Source of the DNA: Streptomyces sp. NBC_01288
Lineage (GTDB): Bacteria; Actinomycetota; Actinomycetes; Streptomycetales; Streptomycetaceae
Length of the DNA stretch: 64,000 nt
Assembly: GCF_035982055.1 (NCBI RefSeq)
Contig: NZ_CP108427.1
Span: 10,105,001 to 10,169,000 of the forward strand
Reading direction: 5' to 3'
Shown here: positions 1 to 9,028 of the stretch, one piece after another
How the letters are laid out: each line of letters starts with the position of its first letter
Position numbering within the stretch: position 1 is the first letter of the stretch
The notes under the pieces: model-generated
Told to the model about the DNA's origin: nothing
The model's input: only the letters and a program-made list of their open reading frames with translations
Database searches by the model: none
Translations under genes and position numbers: made by a program

Positions 1-8
1 AGAAGCGG

Positions 9-191
9 TCAGGGCTGTTGCGGCTTCTCGCGGTCGATGAAGTCATTGGCCTTGTCCTGGGCCGTGTCGACCTGCTTGGCGTGCTTGCCGCCCGTGCGCT
101 TGTCGACCATGTCTCCCGCCCGTTCCACGCCTTGCTTGGCCTGGTCGGGGTGTTGGCCCAGCATTCCCTTGACCTTGTCCATGAACGACAT
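9..191 (-). CDS. Small Rv0909/MT0933-like antitoxin family protein
   Basis: Encodes a 60-residue, charged, lysine-rich protein that starts MSFMDKVKGML and ends in a short Pro/Gln tail. The pattern of a short amphipathic start followed by KQGVERAGDMVDKRTGGK matches the MT0933-like antitoxin family (PF14013) common in actinobacteria. I chose the ATG at 191 because AGGAGG lies about 6 nt upstream; the frame stays open further upstream, but without a comparable start site. No toxin gene is visible next to it in this window, so an antitoxin role is only a family label; the gene might simply be a small stress or housekeeping protein. It lies 83 nt beyond the MFS gene on the same strand. Confidence 0.75.
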   Translation of the reverse strand: MSFMDKVKGMLGQHPDQAKQGVERAGDMVDKRTGGKHAKQVDTAQDKANDFIDREKPQQP

Positions 192-274
192 GGCTGTCCT
201 CCTTCGGACGTGCGTTGGCCCTCCCAGCATCCCCCGGCTTCCGGTGGGGCGCATGTCGGGCACCGGCCGTGTGC

Positions 275-1519
275 TCAGGCCCGTACGAGAGGCTCGACCC
301 CGTCGGTGTCGCGGGCCTCCCGGGTCCGGGACACGGCGAGCAGGAGTGCCTGGAGGACCGCCCCGGACAGGCCCACCCACAGGGCGAACCGATAGCCGAC
401 CCGGTCGGCGAGGAGGCCGCCCAGGGGTGCGCCGATCGCGACCGTGCCCCAGTTGAAGGAGCGGATCGTGGCGTTCATCCGTCCCCGCAGCCGCTCGGGC
501 GTGACCGCCTGGCGGTAGCTCATCTCGACCGGGCTTTCGAGCGAGATGGCGCCGGAGACCACGAAGAAGGCCAGCGAGACGGAGACCAGGGCCCACGGTC
601 CCCGGTGGGCGAGGACCAGGGGCAGCCAGCCGACGGCGGCGACGAGACGGCCCGCGATCAGGACGGCGGCGACGTCGAACCTCCGCGCCGCGCGTGCGGA
701 GAACGCGCCGCCGATCACTCCGCCGAGGCCCGCGCAGGCGTACGTCACGCCCAGACCGAAGTCCCCGATCCTCAGGTCACGCAGTGCGAAGACCACGAAG
801 ACCGTGCTGACGACGGTGTTGAAGAGGAGCATCAGGTGCGAGGTCAGCGCGATGGAGGCCAGGGTCCGATGGCGGTAGACCCAGGCCACGCCCTCGCGCA
901 GTTCGGTCACGAGACTGCGCCGGGCGCCTCGGTCGGGAACCGGGTCGTAGGCCCGCACCGAGGTGAGCAACAGGCCGGACACCAGATAGCTGACCGCGTC
1001 CACGAGCACGGCCAGCGGCGCGCCGACCACCCTGATCAGCACTCCGGCGATCAGCGGCCCGGTCGATCCGGCCGCCGCGTCGGCCTGCCCCACCCGGGCA
1101 TAGCCCGCGTTGAGGAGTTCCTTGGGGACCAGCTGCGGTACGTAGGAGTGGTTGGCCGCGTCGAAGAACAGACAGAGCACCCCGAAGGCGAAGACACACG
1201 CGCACAGCGCGGCGATGCTGAGCCGGTCCAGGGCGTACAGCAGCGGGATCGCGCCGAGGAGGACGGCCCGGCCGAGGTCCATGGCCACCATGACCGGCCT
1301 GCGCCGGCAGCGGTCCACCAGTACCCCGGCCACGAGCCCGAAGAGCAGATAGGGCGCCCAGCGGGCCGCGCTGACCAGACCCACCTCCGTGGCGGACGCG
1401 CTGAGCGTGACGGCGGTGAGGATCTGTAGCGCCAGTCCGGTGATCTGCGAGCCGAACGACGAGATCGCGGAGGCGGTCCAGAAGCGTACGTACCCAGGGA
1501 CATCCACCAGGCGCGGCAT
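275..1519 (-). CDS. MFS transporter (EntS/MFS_3-like)
   Basis: A 414-residue integral membrane protein with about 12 hydrophobic segments, consistent with the major facilitator superfamily. A basic loop after TM2-TM3 (DRCRRRPVMVAMD) is the typical cytoplasmic loop 2-3 signature, and a second related loop (RAARRFD) follows TM8. The overall pattern resembles the MFS_3/enterobactin-exporter branch. It sits 49 nt downstream of the TIM-barrel gene and is the last gene of a long minus-strand operon, so it may export or take up an intermediate of that pathway. The substrate cannot be told from sequence. Confidence 0.85.
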   Translation of the reverse strand: MPRLVDVPGYVRFWTASAISSFGSQITGLALQILTAVTLSASATEVGLVSAARWAPYLLFGLVAGVLVDRCRRRPVMVAMDLGRAVLLGAIPLLYALDRLSIAALCACVFAFGVLCLFFDAANHSYVPQLVPKELLNAGYARVGQADAAAGSTGPLIAGVLIRVVGAPLAVLVDAVSYLVSGLLLTSVRAYDPVPDRGARRSLVTELREGVAWVYRHRTLASIALTSHLMLLFNTVVSTVFVVFALRDLRIGDFGLGVTYACAGLGGVIGGAFSARAARRFDVAAVLIAGRLVAAVGWLPLVLAHRGPWALVSVSLAFFVVSGAISLESPVEMSYRQAVTPERLRGRMNATIRSFNWGTVAIGAPLGGLLADRVGYRFALWVGLSGAVLQALLLAVSRTREARDTDGVEPLVRA

Positions 1520-1568
1520 GATCGGATCGTATCAAGTGACCGTTCTGCCACGGCAGTTGTGCCCCCGG

Positions 1569-2495
1569 TCACGGCAGCACCGACGACGCCACCGCCCTCC
1601 CCGCCAGCAACGCGGCGACCGGATCGGCCGCCTCGTCCAGTTCGATGAGCACCGTGTCGGCGCCGGGTGTACGGGACATCACGTCGGCCCAGCCCTTCCA
1701 GTCGACGATGCCCGAGCCCAACTCGGCCATGTAGGGCTGCTGTTGGGCGAAGACCGTCTCGTCGATCGTGAGCTCCACGTCGATGGGCCTGACCGCGTCC
1801 TTCCAGTGCGCCAGGGCGACACGCCGCGCGTGACGACGTGCCACGGCCACCGGATCACCACCGCCGAGCGCGATGTGGCAGGAGTCGGGGCACAGCCAGA
1901 CGTAGCGCGGATCGGTGAAGGCCATGAACAGGTCGATGTCGCGCTCGTACCAGAGCGTGCTGTTGGACTCCGTATGGAAGGCGAGCCGCACGCCCTGCCG
2001 GGAGACGGCCTCGCCCACCGCGTGGGCGATGTCGGCCATGCGGGTCATGAACGGGGCGTCGACGAAGAGGGGCGGCCGGGTTCCGAACGTCGTGCGCATG
2101 GGGAGTCCTGCGACGAGGAGTTCGGCCCCCACATCGACGAGGAAGGCCGCGCGTCGTTCGGCGTCGGAGACGATCGCGGGCAGGTTGTCGGCGTCCCGCC
2201 AGTCGGGGCTGTCGTCCCCGGCGACGAACGCGCTCACGACGGCCAGCCCCCGGGACACCAGCTCGCGGCGGAAGCCCTGCGCGCTGCCGAAGGCCCGCAG
2301 CGCCGACTCGATGTCGCCCGGCGCGAAGGTGAGTTCGATGCCCGTGACGCCTGCCTCGTCCAGCGCGTCCATCACCCGTTCCCAGAAACGCTCGGGATGA
2401 GCCAGCGCCCACGCGCGTACGGCGTCCGCGGAGGGGAGATCCCAGAAGTCCGGGTGGTAGAAGGTGACGACATCGGTCGCGAAACGCGGGGTCAC
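1569..2495 (-). CDS. Sugar phosphate isomerase/epimerase-like TIM-barrel protein
   Basis: A 308-residue protein of the xylose-isomerase-like TIM-barrel family (AP endonuclease 2 fold). Visible metal-site style motifs are GIELTFAPGD near the N terminus, AFHTESNS in the middle, CPDSCHIALGG, and AHWKDAV toward the C terminus; these supply the Glu, Asp and His ligands typical of the family. The start is GTG at 2495 with GGAGG 6 nt upstream, overlapping the stop of the deaminase gene as GTGA. That overlap indicates translational coupling. In operons with a GMC sugar oxidase such proteins often act on keto-sugars (epimerisation or beta-elimination); this role is inferred from context. Confidence 0.85.
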   Translation of the reverse strand: MTPRFATDVVTFYHPDFWDLPSADAVRAWALAHPERFWERVMDALDEAGVTGIELTFAPGDIESALRAFGSAQGFRRELVSRGLAVVSAFVAGDDSPDWRDADNLPAIVSDAERRAAFLVDVGAELLVAGLPMRTTFGTRPPLFVDAPFMTRMADIAHAVGEAVSRQGVRLAFHTESNSTLWYERDIDLFMAFTDPRYVWLCPDSCHIALGGGDPVAVARRHARRVALAHWKDAVRPIDVELTIDETVFAQQQPYMAELGSGIVDWKGWADVMSRTPGADTVLIELDEAADPVAALLAGRAVASSVLP

Positions 2496-3103
2496 TCGGC
2501 ACCTCCGCGCGCGTTGTAGACGACGACACCGTCCGCCTCGTCGACGGCCTCGCGGTAGTTCCGGAACACCGTCAGCGCCTCCTCCCGGAGAACGTCTCCT
2601 ACGACCTCGATGCCCCGCGCCTCGAACTGCTCGGCCCAGTCCGCGCCGAGCGGGCCCTCGTCGAACGTGGTGATCTCCTCCAGCTCCAGGCCCTCGCCCG
2701 CGACCACCAGACCGCGCACCCCGGACCACAAGGTGGCGCCGTAACACTGGACGCAGGGGCGCCAGTTGACGACCAGCTCGTGGGTCGGGAGGCCGGTGGC
2801 GCCCAAGTCCCAGCCTCCGGTGGCCATTTGGGCCAGGCCGAGGGCCATGACCTCCGCGTGGGCGCTGGAGACTCCGGAGGCGAGCACGATGTTCACGCCG
2901 ACCGAGACGATCCGGCCGGAGTCGCGCTCGGCGACGAGAGCCGCGAACGGACCGCCGTTCCCCTCCCGCCAGTTGCGGTCCGCGAGCCGGTGCACGAGGC
3001 GCATCCGGTCCTCGCGGCCGGGGACGACGGCGGGCACGTCGGTCAGCTCGTCGTCGATCCACGCGGGCAGCGCCACGCGGTATTCCTTCACGATGTCGAT
3101 CAC
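2492..3103 (-). CDS. Zinc-dependent cytidine/guanine deaminase-like protein
   Basis: A 203-residue member of the cytidine deaminase superfamily. The zinc site is complete: HAE at residues 82-84 (His ligand and catalytic Glu) and PCVQC at 116-120 (Cys117 and Cys120 ligands). The spacing and the CYGATLW context after the Cys pair resemble guanine deaminase and tRNA adenosine deaminases more than free cytidine deaminase. The start is GTG at 3103. It lies between a GMC flavin oxidase and a TIM-barrel isomerase in an ABC sugar-transporter operon. This suggests the imported compound has an amino-substituted ring, perhaps a nucleoside-like compound; the substrate is unknown. Confidence 0.85.
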   Translation of the reverse strand: MIDIVKEYRVALPAWIDDELTDVPAVVPGREDRMRLVHRLADRNWREGNGGPFAALVAERDSGRIVSVGVNIVLASGVSSAHAEVMALGLAQMATGGWDLGATGLPTHELVVNWRPCVQCYGATLWSGVRGLVVAGEGLELEEITTFDEGPLGADWAEQFEARGIEVVGDVLREEALTVFRNYREAVDEADGVVVYNARGGAE

Positions 3104-3134
3104 GTTCGGGCTTCCTTCACGTTCGGGCTTCCTC
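3101..3134. repeat. Tandem 17-bp duplication covering a ribosome binding site and start
   Basis: Two copies of a 17-bp unit, CACGTTCGGGCTTCCTT and the same ending in C, lie head to tail between the GMC gene and the deaminase gene (16 of 17 bases match). Read on the minus strand, each copy holds GGAAG followed by a GTG. The inner GTG is the deaminase start; the outer copy gives a six-codon frame, GTG to TGA, whose stop overlaps the deaminase start as GTGA. Confidence 0.8.
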
Positions 3135-4661
3135 TCAGCGCGCGGCGAGCGGCGCGGTGCGGGTGGTCACCGCACGGGCGGTCCGTACGGCGGTCACCGC
3201 GCCGGTGAGCGTCACGTTGGCGGCCATCGGAGTGGGGATCACGCCGGTGCCGGCGACGTACAGGTTGTCGAAGCCCCACACCCGGCCGTCCGGGTCGCAC
3301 ACGCTGGTGCCGTCGTCGGCGGTGCCCGAGCGGACGGTACCGGTCAGGTGCAGGGACGAGCCGGGCGGGAGCAGGGCGAGTTCGGTCGCGGGGTCGAAGG
3401 GGCCGAACTCCTCCGCCAGCGACCGGACTTCGGCGAGCCCCCGGTCGATCAGCGCACGGTCCGTGTCCGTGTACGCGAACTCGACACCGATACGCGGCAG
3501 TCCAGCCAGGTCGGTCTCCAACTCGGAGAAGACGAGCCGGTGTTCGGGGCGCGACTCGACAGGGACGAGCAGCGACAGACCCACGGCGTGGGCGAGCGGG
3601 CGGCCGTCCTCGTCGACGTACGTCCGGTTCATGATCTGGCCGTGGAACGGCTGTGCCGACCCGTTCTGCGGCACCCACAGTGAGTCCGTGCTGAACTCGC
3701 CGGTGCGCGCGAGCGGCAGATCGTCCAGGGCGATCCCGAACCGGTCCAGGTCCAGGAGCACTTGGGCGGTGATGAACGCGTGCTCGTTGAGGTAACGGCC
3801 CAGCGCGCCGGGGCGGATGCCCGAGGCGAACAGCAGTTGGGGGGTGCGCAGCGCGTCGGCGCACACGATCACGGTGTCCGCGTGGAGCGCGGACTCGGTG
3901 CCGTCGGCGACGCGGCGCAGTCGGGCTCCGGTGGTCCGGCCGTCCGAGATGAGCAACCGGGTCGCAAGGGTCCCCGTCAGCAGCGTGAACGCCGGGTCGT
4001 CGTCCGCCGCGATCGCCGGGAAGATCGTCCCCGGCGCCGTGCGCGGCATGGGGCCCGAGTCCGTCGGCGTGACGGCCATGGGCATCGGCTGCGGGCGCCG
4101 GTCGGCGGGTGAGGTGTCGTCGTAGCGGCGGCGCAGGACGTCGAGGACGGTCCGGCCGACCTCGGTCGGGCCGATGGGGGAGGGGGAGACGGCGAGCAGG
4201 CGGCGCGCGGTGTCCAGGTCGGCCTCCCAGCGGGCCGGGTCGCCGAAGTCGAAGACCTCGGGTCCGGCCGGCCACGGAGTCGCGGCGGTCCAGTGGACGC
4301 CCATGCCGCCGGCGTTCCACGCCAGCGCGGTCGCCGGCATCGCCTCGGCGTCCTCGCCGAAGGCCAGCGCGTGGAACATGCCGGGCGTCAGTCCGGCGAG
4401 GCTGTCCGCGACCTCGCGCACCACCTCGGCGCCGGTGTACATGCCCTGGATGCCGGATGCGACCCGCTCGTTGTACCGCGACCAGACGTCCGGGTCGGCG
4501 ACGTCGTGCAGATGCAGCCCGGGCGCCTCGCCGATCGCGCTGCCGCCGTCGACCATCGTGATGCCCAGCCCCGGATCGCTCTCCCGCAGCAGCCGGGCCA
4601 CCACGGAACCCATGATGCCGCTGCCCACGATGAGGACGTCGGTGTGCGGGGTGTCGGTCAC
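3135..4661 (-). CDS. GMC family FAD-dependent oxidoreductase (pyranose/C-glycoside oxidase-like)
   Basis: A 508-residue flavoprotein. The N-terminal dinucleotide fold carries GSGIMG at residues 13-18 for FAD. The C-terminal block has the GMC active-site pair: a His in SLHLTGT and an Asn in MAANVTLTG, followed by the FAD-binding NLYVAGTGVIP segment. The size and C terminus resemble bacterial pyranose 2-oxidase-like and C-glycoside 3-oxidase enzymes that oxidise a sugar hydroxyl to a ketone. No signal peptide is seen, so it is probably cytoplasmic. It lies 34 nt after the ROK regulator gene and 31 nt before the deaminase gene. Family is secure; sugar substrate is inferred from the ABC transporter and TIM-barrel neighbours. 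Confidence 0.85.
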   Translation of the reverse strand: MTDTPHTDVLIVGSGIMGSVVARLLRESDPGLGITMVDGGSAIGEAPGLHLHDVADPDVWSRYNERVASGIQGMYTGAEVVREVADSLAGLTPGMFHALAFGEDAEAMPATALAWNAGGMGVHWTAATPWPAGPEVFDFGDPARWEADLDTARRLLAVSPSPIGPTEVGRTVLDVLRRRYDDTSPADRRPQPMPMAVTPTDSGPMPRTAPGTIFPAIAADDDPAFTLLTGTLATRLLISDGRTTGARLRRVADGTESALHADTVIVCADALRTPQLLFASGIRPGALGRYLNEHAFITAQVLLDLDRFGIALDDLPLARTGEFSTDSLWVPQNGSAQPFHGQIMNRTYVDEDGRPLAHAVGLSLLVPVESRPEHRLVFSELETDLAGLPRIGVEFAYTDTDRALIDRGLAEVRSLAEEFGPFDPATELALLPPGSSLHLTGTVRSGTADDGTSVCDPDGRVWGFDNLYVAGTGVIPTPMAANVTLTGAVTAVRTARAVTTRTAPLAAR

Positions 4662-4695
4662 AGGGAGACTCCAAGATCGGTTGCTGTGGGGGGAG

Positions 4696-5835
4696 TTAGG
4701 GACTGAGGACGAGCGGGCCGAACAACTCGGTGTCCATGCGGTCGAGTGCCAGCTTTACGGCCCCGATCAGCGCGGCGTCGCGGCCCAGGCCGGTGGCGCG
4801 CAGTTCGATCGCGGGGGTACGGGCGGCGCGCATCGCCTCGCGCACCCGGGGGAGCAGCACATCGGCCGCGTCCTCCAGACCACCGCCCAGCACGATGAGC
4901 GAGGGCGCGACCGTCCACGACAGGGTGGTGAGGATGGAGGTGATGTTCTCGACGAACTCGTCGACCTCGGCGAGCGCTTCGGCGTCCCCGGCCCGGGCGG
5001 CCTCGAACCTGGCCCGCGCCACTGTGCGTTGGGCCGCCTCCGGTGAACTCAGCAACGCCACCGGGCGGTCCTGGACCGTGCCGGTCGGGATCGACCGCGC
5101 CTCGACGATCTCACCCGCCGCGCCGTCCAGGCCCCGGTGTACGGCCCCGCGGATCAGGATGCCGAGACCGGTCCGGTTGCCGAGGATCGCCCACACGACA
5201 TTGTCGTGATCACCGGCCACACCGCGCCAACGCTCCGCCAGCGCACCGAGGTTGGAGTCGTTGTCCGCGAACCAGGGCATCCGGACGCGCTGTTCGAGCT
5301 CCTTGGGCAGATGCACACCTTCCCAGCGCGTGGTGTGCACCAGGCGTCGTACGACACCCTCGTCGTCGATGGCGCCACCGGCCGCCACCGCGCCCGCGCG
5401 CAGCCGCTCCGGTGATCCGCCCGCGTCGTCGAGCGCCTCCCGTACCAGGGCCGCCGCGTCGTCGAGCGTGACCCGCGGGTCCTGGTAGGCGCGCAGCGGG
5501 CGGTGCGCCCGGCCGACGATACGGCCGCGTACGTCGGCGATCACGGCCGAGGCGTCAGCGGTGTTGATGTAGACGGCGGCCAACAGGGCGTGTTCCGCGC
5601 GCAGTTCGTACCGCCGGGCCGGTCGCCCGGCAGAGCCGCTGATCGGTATCCGCTCCAACTCGGCCACCCAGCCCGCCTCGACGAGGGAGTCCAGGATCAG
5701 CTCGATGGTACGGCGGGACAGTCCGGCCCGCTCGGCGAGCGCGGTCAGTGTCGTGGGCCCCGCGGACACCGCGAGCGCGCGCAGGACGACCGAGGTGTTG
5801 ACGCGCCGCACGGCGCTCTGGTTCATCCCCGACAT
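4696..5835 (-). CDS. ROK family transcriptional regulator
   Basis: An N-terminal winged helix-turn-helix (about residues 10-65, with LTALAERAGLSRRTIELIL) is followed by a ROK sugar-kinase-like domain. Within the latter, the glycine-rich GAVAAGGAID and the FADNDSNLGALAERW and LGNRTGLGI blocks can be recognised. The kinase-type zinc motif is not evident, as expected for a regulator. I place the start at ATG 5835, preceded by GGAGGGG at 5-6 nt; a GTG at 5841 is possible but sits on top of that Shine-Dalgarno. It lies between the ABC permease and GMC genes on the same strand and is the likely sugar-responsive repressor of this operon. Confidence 0.9.
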   Translation of the reverse strand: MSGMNQSAVRRVNTSVVLRALAVSAGPTTLTALAERAGLSRRTIELILDSLVEAGWVAELERIPISGSAGRPARRYELRAEHALLAAVYINTADASAVIADVRGRIVGRAHRPLRAYQDPRVTLDDAAALVREALDDAGGSPERLRAGAVAAGGAIDDEGVVRRLVHTTRWEGVHLPKELEQRVRMPWFADNDSNLGALAERWRGVAGDHDNVVWAILGNRTGLGILIRGAVHRGLDGAAGEIVEARSIPTGTVQDRPVALLSSPEAAQRTVARARFEAARAGDAEALAEVDEFVENITSILTTLSWTVAPSLIVLGGGLEDAADVLLPRVREAMRAARTPAIELRATGLGRDAALIGAVKLALDRMDTELFGPLVLSP

Positions 5836-5905
5836 CAACACCCCTCCGCCTCCTCGGACCTGCCCCGTGGGACGGGCGTGAACCCACAGGTCTCGGTCAC
5901 ATGCG

Positions 5906-6808
5906 TCACCGCATCCCAGATCCGGCGATGCCCTGCACGAAGTACCGCTGGAGGAACAGGAAGAGCACGAGGACCGGCAGCATCACGACGATCGCGCCGG
6001 CGAGGACCAGTCCGTAGTCGGTGACGTGCTGGGCCGCCTGGCTGGTGGCGGCGAGGCCGACCGGGAGGGTGTAACTCGCCGTGCTCTGGGCGACGATGAG
6101 CGGCCAGATGAAGTTGTTCCACGAGTTCAGGAACGACATGATCGTGATCGTCGCGACCGCGGGACCGGCCAGCGGCAGGAAGACCCGGAAGAAGATCCGG
6201 AACTCGCCCGCGCCGTCGATGCGCGCCGCCTCCAGCAACTCGTCGGGCACCGACTGCGCGTACTGCCGCATGATGAACACCGAGAGCGGCAGCGCAACAC
6301 CGGGCAGCGCGATGCCGGTGAGCGTGTCGGCGAGGCCCATGTCGACGGTGATCACGAACTGGGTGACGAACACCGTCGTGAACGGCACCATCATCGCCGC
6401 CATCACCGCCCCGAACGCGAGCCGCTTGCCCGCGAACTCCAGCTTGGCCAGGGCGTATCCGGCCGCCGAGGCCGCCACGATGTTGCCGATCACCACCATG
6501 AGGGCGACCAGGACACTGTTGGTGAGGAAGCGCCCGAAGCCCTCGGTCCGGAACAGCCGCCCGAAGTTGTCGAGCGTGACGTGCCGCGGCAGCCACGCGC
6601 CCGGGTCGGAGCGGAACTCGTCGAGTCCGCGCAGCGAACCGCTGACCACCCAGAAGAAGGGCAGCAGCGTGAGCAGCGCGCACAGCACCAACGCGCCGTA
6701 CAGGAGGGGTCGGCCAACGGACGGTGTGCGTAGGGCGATTGGGGCCTCGGCGGCTGTGGCGATCAGGTCGGCGTCGGCGTCGTTCAACGACGCGGCTACG
6801 GCGGTCAT
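5906..6808 (-). CDS. ABC sugar transporter permease (MalG type)
   Basis: A 300-residue inner-membrane permease with six predicted TM segments. The EAA loop that contacts the ATPase is visible as DELLEAARIDGAGEFRIFFRVFLPLAGP. The start ATG at 6808 overlaps the upstream permease stop as ATGA, so the two are co-translated. This is the MalG/CUT1-type subunit of the transporter. No ATP-binding protein is encoded here; Streptomyces CUT1 systems usually share the distant multitask ATPase MsiK. The extended N-terminal tail of about 30 residues before TM1 is unusually Ala-rich. Confidence 0.92.
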   Translation of the reverse strand: MTAVAASLNDADADLIATAAEAPIALRTPSVGRPLLYGALVLCALLTLLPFFWVVSGSLRGLDEFRSDPGAWLPRHVTLDNFGRLFRTEGFGRFLTNSVLVALMVVIGNIVAASAAGYALAKLEFAGKRLAFGAVMAAMMVPFTTVFVTQFVITVDMGLADTLTGIALPGVALPLSVFIMRQYAQSVPDELLEAARIDGAGEFRIFFRVFLPLAGPAVATITIMSFLNSWNNFIWPLIVAQSTASYTLPVGLAATSQAAQHVTDYGLVLAGAIVVMLPVLVLFLFLQRYFVQGIAGSGMR

Positions 6809-7716
6809 GTGCGGGGCCTCAGCAGTCGGAACTGGACAACACTCACCAGCAGCACGAGCAGCAGCATCACGAAGGACGCGGCCGAGGACATGCCCAGTTG
6901 ACCGGATCCGAACTGGTGGTAGGTGTACAGCGACACGGACTCGGTGGAGCCCAACGGTCCGCCGTCCGTGAGGAGATAGGGCTCGTCGAAGACCTGGAGG
7001 TAGAAGACGGTCAGCAGCACCGACACCATGAGGGTGGTCGGCAGCAGCAGCGGCAGGGTGATGTGCCTCAACTGCCGCCATCTGCCCGCCCCGTCGAGCG
7101 CCGCGGCCTCGTACACGTCCTCCGGCACGGCCTGAAGTCCGGCGAGGAACAGGACCATCGCGGTGCCGAAGTTGCGCCAGACGCCGAGCAGGATCACCAC
7201 GGGCATCGCTAGGTGCGGATCGTCCAGCCAGTTCGGTCCGGCGAGACCGATGTAGCCCAGCGCCTTGTTGACGGTGCCGCCCGCGTTGAAGGCGTACTGC
7301 CAGATCAGGGCGACCGCGACGACGTTGGTGACGACCGGCGCGAAGAAGACCGTACGGAACACGCCACGCAGCCGCCGGATCCCGGAGTTCAGCGCGACGG
7401 CCAGCGCGAAGCCGATCACCATCGTCGACGGGACGCCGACGGCGACGAAGACGCCGGTGTTCAGGATGTCCCGCAGGAAGGTCGGGTCCTGGAACAGGCG
7501 CAGGTAGTTGTCCAGGCCGGTGAAGTCGACCGCGAGGGGGTGGCGCAGGTCGGAGCCGCGCAGGTCGGTCAGGCTGAAGCCGAGCGCGGCCACCGTGGGG
7601 ACCGCGGTGTAGAGAAGGAACACGACGGCGAACGGCGCGAGGAACAGCCAAGCGACCGCCGTACGACGGGAGTTGCGTGCCCGGCGCCGCGCTCCCGGGA
7701 CGAGCGTGGTGGTCAT
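6805..7716 (-). CDS. ABC sugar transporter permease (MalF type)
   Basis: A 303-residue permease with six TM segments and the EAA loop DVYEAAALDGAGRWRQLRHITLPLL. An Arg-rich N terminus (GARRRARNSRR) precedes TM1. It is the CUT1 partner of the following permease, with which it overlaps by 4 nt, and lies 7 nt downstream of the binding-protein gene. Function: inner-membrane translocation channel for a sugar or glycoside delivered by the lipoprotein at 7724-9028. Confidence 0.92.
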   Translation of the reverse strand: MTTTLVPGARRRARNSRRTAVAWLFLAPFAVVFLLYTAVPTVAALGFSLTDLRGSDLRHPLAVDFTGLDNYLRLFQDPTFLRDILNTGVFVAVGVPSTMVIGFALAVALNSGIRRLRGVFRTVFFAPVVTNVVAVALIWQYAFNAGGTVNKALGYIGLAGPNWLDDPHLAMPVVILLGVWRNFGTAMVLFLAGLQAVPEDVYEAAALDGAGRWRQLRHITLPLLLPTTLMVSVLLTVFYLQVFDEPYLLTDGGPLGSTESVSLYTYHQFGSGQLGMSSAASFVMLLLVLLVSVVQFRLLRPRT

Positions 7717-7723
7717 CCGCGGC

Positions 7724-9028
7724 TCACTCCGCGCCCGTGCCGAGGCTCTTGGCGTACGCCTGGATGCTCGCGGCGGCCTTCTCCGCGGTCTGTGTGCCCT
7801 TCGCGACGGTCTCCGTCTCCTTGCCCAGCCGGGTGGCCACCTGCTGCCAAGTGCCCACCTGCGGAAGGGCCTTGGTGTTCTTCAGCTGGGTGAGGAAGGC
7901 GTCGAGGAGGGGCTGCTTCTTGACGGCCGGAGCGTCCCAGGCGGAGATCACCGCGGGCAGCGAGCCGTACGCCGAGTACTGCGCGACCTGCGTGCTCGGC
8001 TTCGCGACGTGGCGGACGAACTTCCACGACGCCTCCGTGTTCCCGCTGTCGGCGAGGACGCCCCAAGTCCCCCCGGCGGAGAAGGAGACGCTGCCCGAGG
8101 CACCGGCCGGCAGCGGTGCCGTGGCGACATGGGCCGCCGTCCAGCCGGTCTTCTTCGCGGCGGTGTCGAGCTGCCCGAGCACCCAGGGACCGGTGATCAT
8201 CGTGGCCGTCCTGCCGGACACGAAGTACGGCTGCGCGTCGAGGAAGGTGGGGGTCGCGGTGTCGGCCGAACCCGAGGTGAAGAACGACGCGTTGTACTTG
8301 AGGGCGTCGACCATCTCGGGTGTGTCGAGCGTCCAACTGCCGCTGGACGAGAGAAGGTTGCCGCCCGCCTGCCAGGCGTACATCGCGACGTCCTGGCCGT
8401 TGAAGATGTCCCAGCCGTTGTCCGCGCCGAGGCCGTGCACGGCTCCGGCGCTCTTCAACGCCTTGAAGAACGGCACCATTTCGGCCCAGGTCGTGGGTGC
8501 CTCGACGCCCGCCTTCCTGGCGAGGTCGGCGCGGTAGACGAGGGCGTACGTGTACGCGTACCAGGGCACCGTGTAGGCGACGTCCTTGACCAGCCCCGCG
8601 TCCCAGAGGCTTTTGAAGAAGGCGCCGGAGTCGACGAGTCCGTCCGGCACGGGCCGGAGGATCGACGGGTCGAGGAACTGCGCCTGCGACTCGGGGAAGA
8701 ACTGGGCCACATCGGGGCCCTTGCCCGCCGCGATCGCCGCCTGGAGTTTCGTGTAGTACTCGGAGTTCGGTATCAGCGTGAACTTGACGGTGACGTCCGG
8801 GTTCGCCGCCTTGAAGGGCTTGATCACCTTGTCGAGGACGTCGGCGTCGCCCTGCGCGGCCCAGACGTTGACGGTGCCGGTGGCCGGTCTGTCGTCGATC
8901 GGCTTGGCCGTGGCTTTCGCGGTGGCGGTCGCGGTGTCGCCGCGTCCACAGCCCGCGAGGGCGAGGGTGCCGAGCAGGGCGGTGCCGGCGGACAGTCTGA
9001 GGACGCCGCGGCGGGAGGGATCGGACAC
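7724..9028 (-). CDS. ABC transporter extracellular sugar-binding lipoprotein
   Basis: A 434-residue solute-binding protein of family 1. The N terminus has a signal peptide with the basic SRRG stretch and the lipobox LALAGC, so Cys27 is the predicted lipid-attachment residue. The mature domain contains the family pattern VNVWAAQGD, AAGKGPDVAQFF, and ATMITGPWVLGQL. The start is GTG at 9028 with AGGAG 7 nt upstream. It is the promoter-proximal gene of the operon. The ligand is unknown; the ROK regulator, GMC oxidase and TIM-barrel gene downstream point to a sugar or glycoside. Confidence 0.92.
   Translation of the reverse strand: MSDPSRRGVLRLSAGTALLGTLALAGCGRGDTATATAKATAKPIDDRPATGTVNVWAAQGDADVLDKVIKPFKAANPDVTVKFTLIPNSEYYTKLQAAIAAGKGPDVAQFFPESQAQFLDPSILRPVPDGLVDSGAFFKSLWDAGLVKDVAYTVPWYAYTYALVYRADLARKAGVEAPTTWAEMVPFFKALKSAGAVHGLGADNGWDIFNGQDVAMYAWQAGGNLLSSSGSWTLDTPEMVDALKYNASFFTSGSADTATPTFLDAQPYFVSGRTATMITGPWVLGQLDTAAKKTGWTAAHVATAPLPAGASGSVSFSAGGTWGVLADSGNTEASWKFVRHVAKPSTQVAQYSAYGSLPAVISAWDAPAVKKQPLLDAFLTQLKNTKALPQVGTWQQVATRLGKETETVAKGTQTAEKAAASIQAYAKSLGTGAE

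Noticed and set aside
215..1429. 404-codon plus-strand frame opposite the MFS gene
   Set aside because: Shadow: the minus-strand frame has clear TM segments and MFS loops.
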